This document shows positions 28,105-32,651 of a stretch of DNA of 32,651 nt, piece after piece. The translations under genes were made by a program, and so were the position numbers. Below the pieces are notes generated by a model, which saw nothing but the letters and a program-made list of their open reading frames with translations, was not told where the DNA came from and did no database searches. Positions within the stretch are counted from its first letter, which is position 1; the number at the start of each line of letters is the position of its first letter. This DNA is from an uncultured Lachnospira sp. (GTDB lineage: Bacteria; Bacillota; Clostridia; Lachnospirales; Lachnospiraceae), in assembly GCA_947306285.1 (NCBI GenBank), contig CAMZGB010000002.1, positions 1-32,651 of the forward strand, in the 5' to 3' direction.

Positions 28105-28737
28105 TTATCTATTTCTTCGTACCGACGCCTCCAAAATGAATGCCTCAAAAACAAATATCGCTATGGTTGGCAACGCTGTTATCAATCCAAATGCTAGTGT
28201 CATTTTCGACGAACCATTTGCTAAAAAGCCATTTGATACTATTTGTCCTATGATTGGTAGCAACAATACCGCTGACAGTTTGTCTATAACTCTCACTAGC
28301 CCTAGTTCTCTCAAGATAAATATAAACATCATTATCAACAAAATCGATTCTGAGATTAAGTAGATAAGCAAGTTCGTCTTTTGTGCATTAGAATGAATAT
28401 ACTTAGTTAGAGTATAAATCATTATACATGCAGCTATTTGAATAACGTAATATACCGCCATAAAAATATATGCAAACTTGAGAAGTCCTTTTGACCTACC
28501 ACCTATTAAATCAACAATCATAAATAATAGACCAATACAAGCTATTAGACATACAACACCAACTGTAATATGTGCTAAATGTCTTACTCTGTCTACTTTT
28601 TCAAGCTGATTACCACCTGTAATCAACATAATAAAATATGTTCCTGTACATTTTGTAGGCTCTTTTGCTTGGAAAATAAGTCCACATTCTGCGATTCCTA
28701 CTAGAATATACACAATTATTGCTCTAATTCTACTCAT
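28105..28737 (-). CDS. multi-pass membrane protein of unknown function
   Basis: Start likely at ATG 28737 (MSRIRAIIVYILVGIAECGLIF); several hydrophobic segments. Confidence 0.7.
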   Translation of the reverse strand: MSRIRAIIVYILVGIAECGLIFQAKEPTKCTGTYFIMLITGGNQLEKVDRVRHLAHITVGVVCLIACIGLLFMIVDLIGGRSKGLLKFAYIFMAVYYVIQIAACIMIYTLTKYIHSNAQKTNLLIYLISESILLIMMFIFILRELGLVRVIDKLSAVLLLPIIGQIVSNGFLANGSSKMTLAFGLITALPTIAIFVFEAFILEASVRRNR

Positions 28738-28814
28738 AAAAATCATCTCCGATTCCAATAATCTCAAATACAATTTTACTACACTATAATAACCTTTGTC
28801 AAAAGAATACAAGC

Positions 28815-29774
28815 CTATTTAGGGCTCTCTTCTTCCCTTAGTTTATTAGCAATTTCACTGATTTTTCTTAGTCTATGGTTCACTCCAGACTTGCCGAGAG
28901 GTGGATTCATCAAATCTCCAATCTCCTGAAGCGAAGCCTCTGGATTTTCCACCCTAATTTTTGCAATCTGTTGCATTTTCTCTGATAAATAGGATAATCC
29001 AACCTCATTATCTATATATTTTATATCCTCAATTACTCTCTGAGCCGCGCCAACTGTCTTGTTTGTATTTGCTAAATCACAATTCATCTGTCTGTTGACC
29101 ATATTGTTCATCTCTTTGTCCACTTTAATAGTCTCAACTTCCAAAAGTGCTACTGGCGCCTCCATAATATTTAGTGCGTCCACAACTTTTTCGCTGTCTT
29201 TCAAATATACAACAAACTTATTCTTTCTATTTATAGTCTTCGCGTCCACGTCGAAGGTCTTTAATATATCTACAATCTGATTGGCCTTGTTCTCGTTTGT
29301 ACACTTTATTTCAAAATGATATGACTTTTCAGGATCACTAATAGATCCAGATGCCAAAAACGCTCCTCTTAAGTAAGCCCTTTTACAACAGTCCTTTTTT
29401 ATTATCTCATTTTTACTAACATTCATCTGCTCTTCTATTTCATTTTGCTTATTCATGATTCTTGTCTCGTTCAAAACTAAAAGAGCATCTTCACTATTTT
29501 TAATGTTTACCAAATATGATTTCTTCGAGTGAGATAATTGATTGTCCTTTTCTTCTACATCAGTATCTATATGGAAAGTTTTCCAAAGCAATTCTCTAAA
29601 TTTCTTTGCTGTCACTTCAGTATCAGTCTGCACGCATACCTTATAGTTGTCATCCTCATCTATCAAAACATTTCCACACATTGAAATCAGGGCAGCAATT
29701 TCTGCTACCCTGCAATGTTTTGCATTACTAATGCGATCTGCTAATTCAGTTTTTACTTTTGAAGTAAAACTCAT
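28815..29774 (-). CDS. whiA: DNA-binding protein WhiA
   Basis: MSFTSKVKTELADR..., CCKRAYLRGAFLASGSISDPEKSYHFEI, ASLQEIGDLMNPPLGKSGVNHRLRKI. Confidence 0.97.
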   Translation of the reverse strand: MSFTSKVKTELADRISNAKHCRVAEIAALISMCGNVLIDEDDNYKVCVQTDTEVTAKKFRELLWKTFHIDTDVEEKDNQLSHSKKSYLVNIKNSEDALLVLNETRIMNKQNEIEEQMNVSKNEIIKKDCCKRAYLRGAFLASGSISDPEKSYHFEIKCTNENKANQIVDILKTFDVDAKTINRKNKFVVYLKDSEKVVDALNIMEAPVALLEVETIKVDKEMNNMVNRQMNCDLANTNKTVGAAQRVIEDIKYIDNEVGLSYLSEKMQQIAKIRVENPEASLQEIGDLMNPPLGKSGVNHRLRKISEIANKLREEESPK

Positions 29775-29776
29775 AA

Positions 29777-30637
29777 TTATCTATCTATATCACGATGTGC
29801 TTTTCTCAAACCGTAATTGCTGTCATCTGTTGATAGTTTGTCGTAAAGTTCGTTTGCCACAGTAACTGATCTGTGGTGTCCGCCTGTACAACCAATTCCT
29901 ATAACTAATTGATTCTTTCCCTCATCTATATAATTTGGAATCAAGAACTCAATCATATCAAACAGTTTGTCTAAGAAAATCTCTGACACCGGCGAATTAA
30001 GAACAAAATCTCGCACTTCCTTGTCCTTACCAGTTTTCTTTTTCAACTTTGGTTCGTAGTATGGATTTGGTAGGAATCTTACGTCGAATACCAAGTCACA
30101 ATCTGCTGGTACACCAAACTTAAATCCAAAAGAAAGTATTGTAACAAATAAATTGTTGTAATCCTTATTCATTACAAAAATATTTTCTATTTCTTTTCGC
30201 AAATCTCTAATCAAAAGATTGCTTGTATCTATAATATAGTCTGCTTGTTCTTTCAAGAAAGCAAGCTTTGTTCTTTCCTCTTCAATTTCATTGTAAACAC
30301 TATCCTGGTCTCCCATTGGATGAGAACGCCTTGTCTCTTTAAATCTCTTAACTAGTGTATCATTGTCGCAATCTAAGAATAGAATCTCGTATTCTTGATC
30401 CTTTTCTTTCAACTCTGCAAGAACATCGTTCATTTTATCAAGACGAGCACCAGATCTTATATCGACTCCAATTGCCACTTTGTTCTTTTCACTATTCTCT
30501 GCAAATACTAAATCTGCAAAGTTGTTTATTAACTCAATAGGCAAATTATCGGCACAATAAAAACCACTGTCCTCAAAAATCTTTAATGCTGAAATTTTTC
30601 CTGCTCCAGAAATACCTGTAACGATTACAAAACGCAT
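29777..30637 (-). CDS. rapZ: RNase adapter RapZ / YvcJ-family nucleotide-binding protein
   Basis: MRFVIVTGISGAGKISALKIFEDSGFYCADNLP, RRSHPMG, DVRFLPNPYY, IGIGCTGGHHRSV. Confidence 0.96.
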   Translation of the reverse strand: MRFVIVTGISGAGKISALKIFEDSGFYCADNLPIELINNFADLVFAENSEKNKVAIGVDIRSGARLDKMNDVLAELKEKDQEYEILFLDCDNDTLVKRFKETRRSHPMGDQDSVYNEIEEERTKLAFLKEQADYIIDTSNLLIRDLRKEIENIFVMNKDYNNLFVTILSFGFKFGVPADCDLVFDVRFLPNPYYEPKLKKKTGKDKEVRDFVLNSPVSEIFLDKLFDMIEFLIPNYIDEGKNQLVIGIGCTGGHHRSVTVANELYDKLSTDDSNYGLRKAHRDIDR

Positions 30638-30671
30638 ATTATCACTCCATTTTTATGTAAACCAATTTATT

Positions 30672-31571
30672 CTATCCGATAATTCTTACTTCTGTCTCTA
30701 AGTCCACGCCAAATTCTTCTTTGACTTTTGCCTGTACATCTTTTATAACCTGAATCACTTCTGTGGCGCTGGCCTCTCCACAATTAATTACGAATCCACT
30801 ATGTTTCTCAGAAACCATAGCATCTCCTACTCGGTAACCTTTCATGCCAGAGTCTTGAACTAATTTTCCTGCATAATAACCTTCAGGTCTTTTAAATGTA
30901 CTTCCAGCACTTGGATATTCAAGCGGCTGACTTGCTTTTCTCTTGCTCATAAGAAGTGCCATAACCTCTGCAATCTCACCCATCACTCCAAGTTCTAGTT
31001 TGATACAAGCCTCAAGAACAATCATCTTCTCTTTCATCACGCGGCTTGTTCTATATCCTAATTCTAATTCTTCATTCTCTAAAGTTTGGATTTCACCATT
31101 TTGATCTACTACCTTCACCCACTTAAGAACATCTTTCATCTCTCCACCGTAGGCTCCGGCATTCATCACGACAGCTCCACCCATGTTTCCAGGGATGCCG
31201 TGCGCAAATTCGAAACCAGCTAAATCATTTTCCATAGCAATAGTTGCTACTTTTGATAGTTTAGCTCCTGCTTCCACAATTATTTCTTCGCCGCGGACAT
31301 CAATCTCTGAAATCTTTTTATCTACTTCCACAATGGCTCCATCGTAACCTTCATCTTTCACAAGCAAGTTGCTTCCGTTTCCGATAACCATATATGGATA
31401 GTTTGCTTCTCTTAAAACTTTTAGAACTTCGACAAGTTCATCTGTAGAATTTGGCGCAATATAAAGACTGGCATTTCCACCACACTTAAATGTAGTGTGT
31501 TCTGCCATGTTTTCATTTTCTTTGACGCTGTCAGCGCCCACAATTTGTTTTAGTTTCTCTATCATTACCAA
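30672..31571 (-). CDS. murB: UDP-N-acetylmuramate dehydrogenase
   Basis: VIGNGSNLLVKDEGYDGAIV, AHGIPGNMGGAVVMNAGAYGGEM, YPSAGSTFKRPEG. Confidence 0.97.
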   Translation of the reverse strand: MVMIEKLKQIVGADSVKENENMAEHTTFKCGGNASLYIAPNSTDELVEVLKVLREANYPYMVIGNGSNLLVKDEGYDGAIVEVDKKISEIDVRGEEIIVEAGAKLSKVATIAMENDLAGFEFAHGIPGNMGGAVVMNAGAYGGEMKDVLKWVKVVDQNGEIQTLENEELELGYRTSRVMKEKMIVLEACIKLELGVMGEIAEVMALLMSKRKASQPLEYPSAGSTFKRPEGYYAGKLVQDSGMKGYRVGDAMVSEKHSGFVINCGEASATEVIQVIKDVQAKVKEEFGVDLETEVRIIG

Positions 31572-31578
31572 ATTCCTT

Positions 31579-32544
31579 TTAGTCCAAAATTACTGTTTCT
31601 TCTGATCTAGTAACCAAAGCTGCTGCTCCAATAATTCCTGCGTCATTACCAAGCTCAGCAAGTCTCACTTCTGCGTTACTACAAGGAGCAAAACAGTTAT
31701 CTCTATAATATCCTTCAATATTGTCAATCAAGTACTGACCAGCCTTACTAACTCCACCGCCAATAACAAAAGCTTGTGGATTTACAACACTTGCAATAAT
31801 GCCAAGGCCTTTGCCCATGTACTCAGCCATTTGCTTAACTACTTCTATAGCAGCTGCATCTCCTTCTTTTGCCAAATTGAATACATCTCTACATGCAAGA
31901 GGATTCATATCTCGCATCTTTGTTGGCTCACCGTGAGCCTCCATATATCTTTTTGCAAGTCTAACTACGCCAGTCGCTGAACAATACTGCTCAAGACAAC
32001 CTTTTCTTCCGCAGCCACACTCTTCAGTTTCTTCTTCATTTAAAGTAATGTGTCCCACTTCGCCGGCGCCTCCGTTGAAGCCCTGAACAATTCTATTATT
32101 GATAACGACTCCACCGCCAACACCTGTACCAAGTGTAAGCATTACGATACTGTCGAATTCTTTTCCAGCTCCAAGCCAGTCTTCGCCCAACGCTGCCACG
32201 TTTGCATCATTGTCAGCCTTCACTGGGACACCGTGGAATAACTGAGACAATTTTTCTGAAACATTAAAAGTTCCCCATCCCAAGTTTACACAATTTAAAA
32301 CTGTGCCGTTAGATAGAACTGGACCTGGCAAACCAATTCCAACACCTTCAATATCATTTGGAGTCATATTCCACTGCTCCATCTTTTCATCCAAAGATGC
32401 ACAAATATCACTCAAAATATTTTCACCATTATTACTAGTGTCAGATGGAATCTCCCATTTCTCCACTATCTCGCCATTAGTTCTTATTAATCCAATTTTA
32501 ACTGTGGTGCCACCGACATCCACACCAAAACAATACTCTCTCAT
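31579..32544 (-). CDS. glk: ROK-family glucokinase
   Basis: FGVDVGGTTVKIGLI, GIGLPGPV, LTLGTGVGGGVV, CGCGRKGCLEQYCSATG zinc motif. Confidence 0.93.
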   Translation of the reverse strand: MREYCFGVDVGGTTVKIGLIRTNGEIVEKWEIPSDTSNNGENILSDICASLDEKMEQWNMTPNDIEGVGIGLPGPVLSNGTVLNCVNLGWGTFNVSEKLSQLFHGVPVKADNDANVAALGEDWLGAGKEFDSIVMLTLGTGVGGGVVINNRIVQGFNGGAGEVGHITLNEEETEECGCGRKGCLEQYCSATGVVRLAKRYMEAHGEPTKMRDMNPLACRDVFNLAKEGDAAAIEVVKQMAEYMGKGLGIIASVVNPQAFVIGGGVSKAGQYLIDNIEGYYRDNCFAPCSNAEVRLAELGNDAGIIGAAALVTRSEETVILD

Positions 32545-32651
32545 TTATTTATCCTCAGCGAAACTCTCTTCCACTCTTTTTTCTAATTCTTGAGCTGCAT
32601 TGTAACCAAGCATCTTCTGTCTGTGGTTAACTGATGCAGACTCAACTATAA
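32545..32651 (-). CDS. hprK: HPr kinase/phosphorylase, C-terminal end only
   Basis: Minus frame IVESASVNHRQKMLGYNAAQELEKRVEESFAEDK* matches the HprK C-terminal pattern (NxRxKxxGYNAA); runs off the window. Confidence 0.75.
   Translation of the reverse strand, partial: IVESASVNHRQKMLGYNAAQELEKRVEESFAEDK

Overview
The window looks like a low-GC Firmicutes (Clostridia, probably Lachnospiraceae-like) chromosome segment dominated by housekeeping genes, most of them on the minus strand. From left to right: phospho-sugar mutase (partial), a MocR/GntR regulator fused in frame to a CCA tRNA nucleotidyltransferase, divergent pdxY, metK, 2-isopropylmalate synthase fused to an AraC-type HTH, a secreted Fn3 protein, murA, a membrane-anchored NTF2-like protein, a very acidic truncated sigma-70-like protein, split transketolase, a TPR / low-complexity / P-loop protein, recR, ybaB, dnaX, large SRP RNA, a small lipoprotein, tadA, a GH18-SH3 lipoprotein, a SpoU-type RNA methyltransferase, dnaE, a membrane protein, whiA, rapZ, murB, a ROK glucokinase and the 3' end of hprK. 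No CRISPR array, transposon, prophage or tRNA was seen. The strongest leads are: (1) the MocR-CCA fusion, with an internal Shine-Dalgarno/ATG and a 9-bp inverted repeat in the divergent pdxY promoter; (2) the LeuA-AraC fusion, whose promoter -35 lies in one arm of a perfect 15-bp palindrome; (3) a sigma-like protein with about 60 acidic versus 15 basic residues that has lost its DNA-binding parts; (4) a 13-nt motif (ATTGGTTTACATA) found just after three unrelated stop codons; (5) over-representation of the palindrome TTCGNCGAA; (6) a RapZ with Ile at the Walker A Ser/Thr position; (7) a possibly pseudoknotted leader RNA before the GH18 gene. All family calls come from reading the translations; no database search was run.
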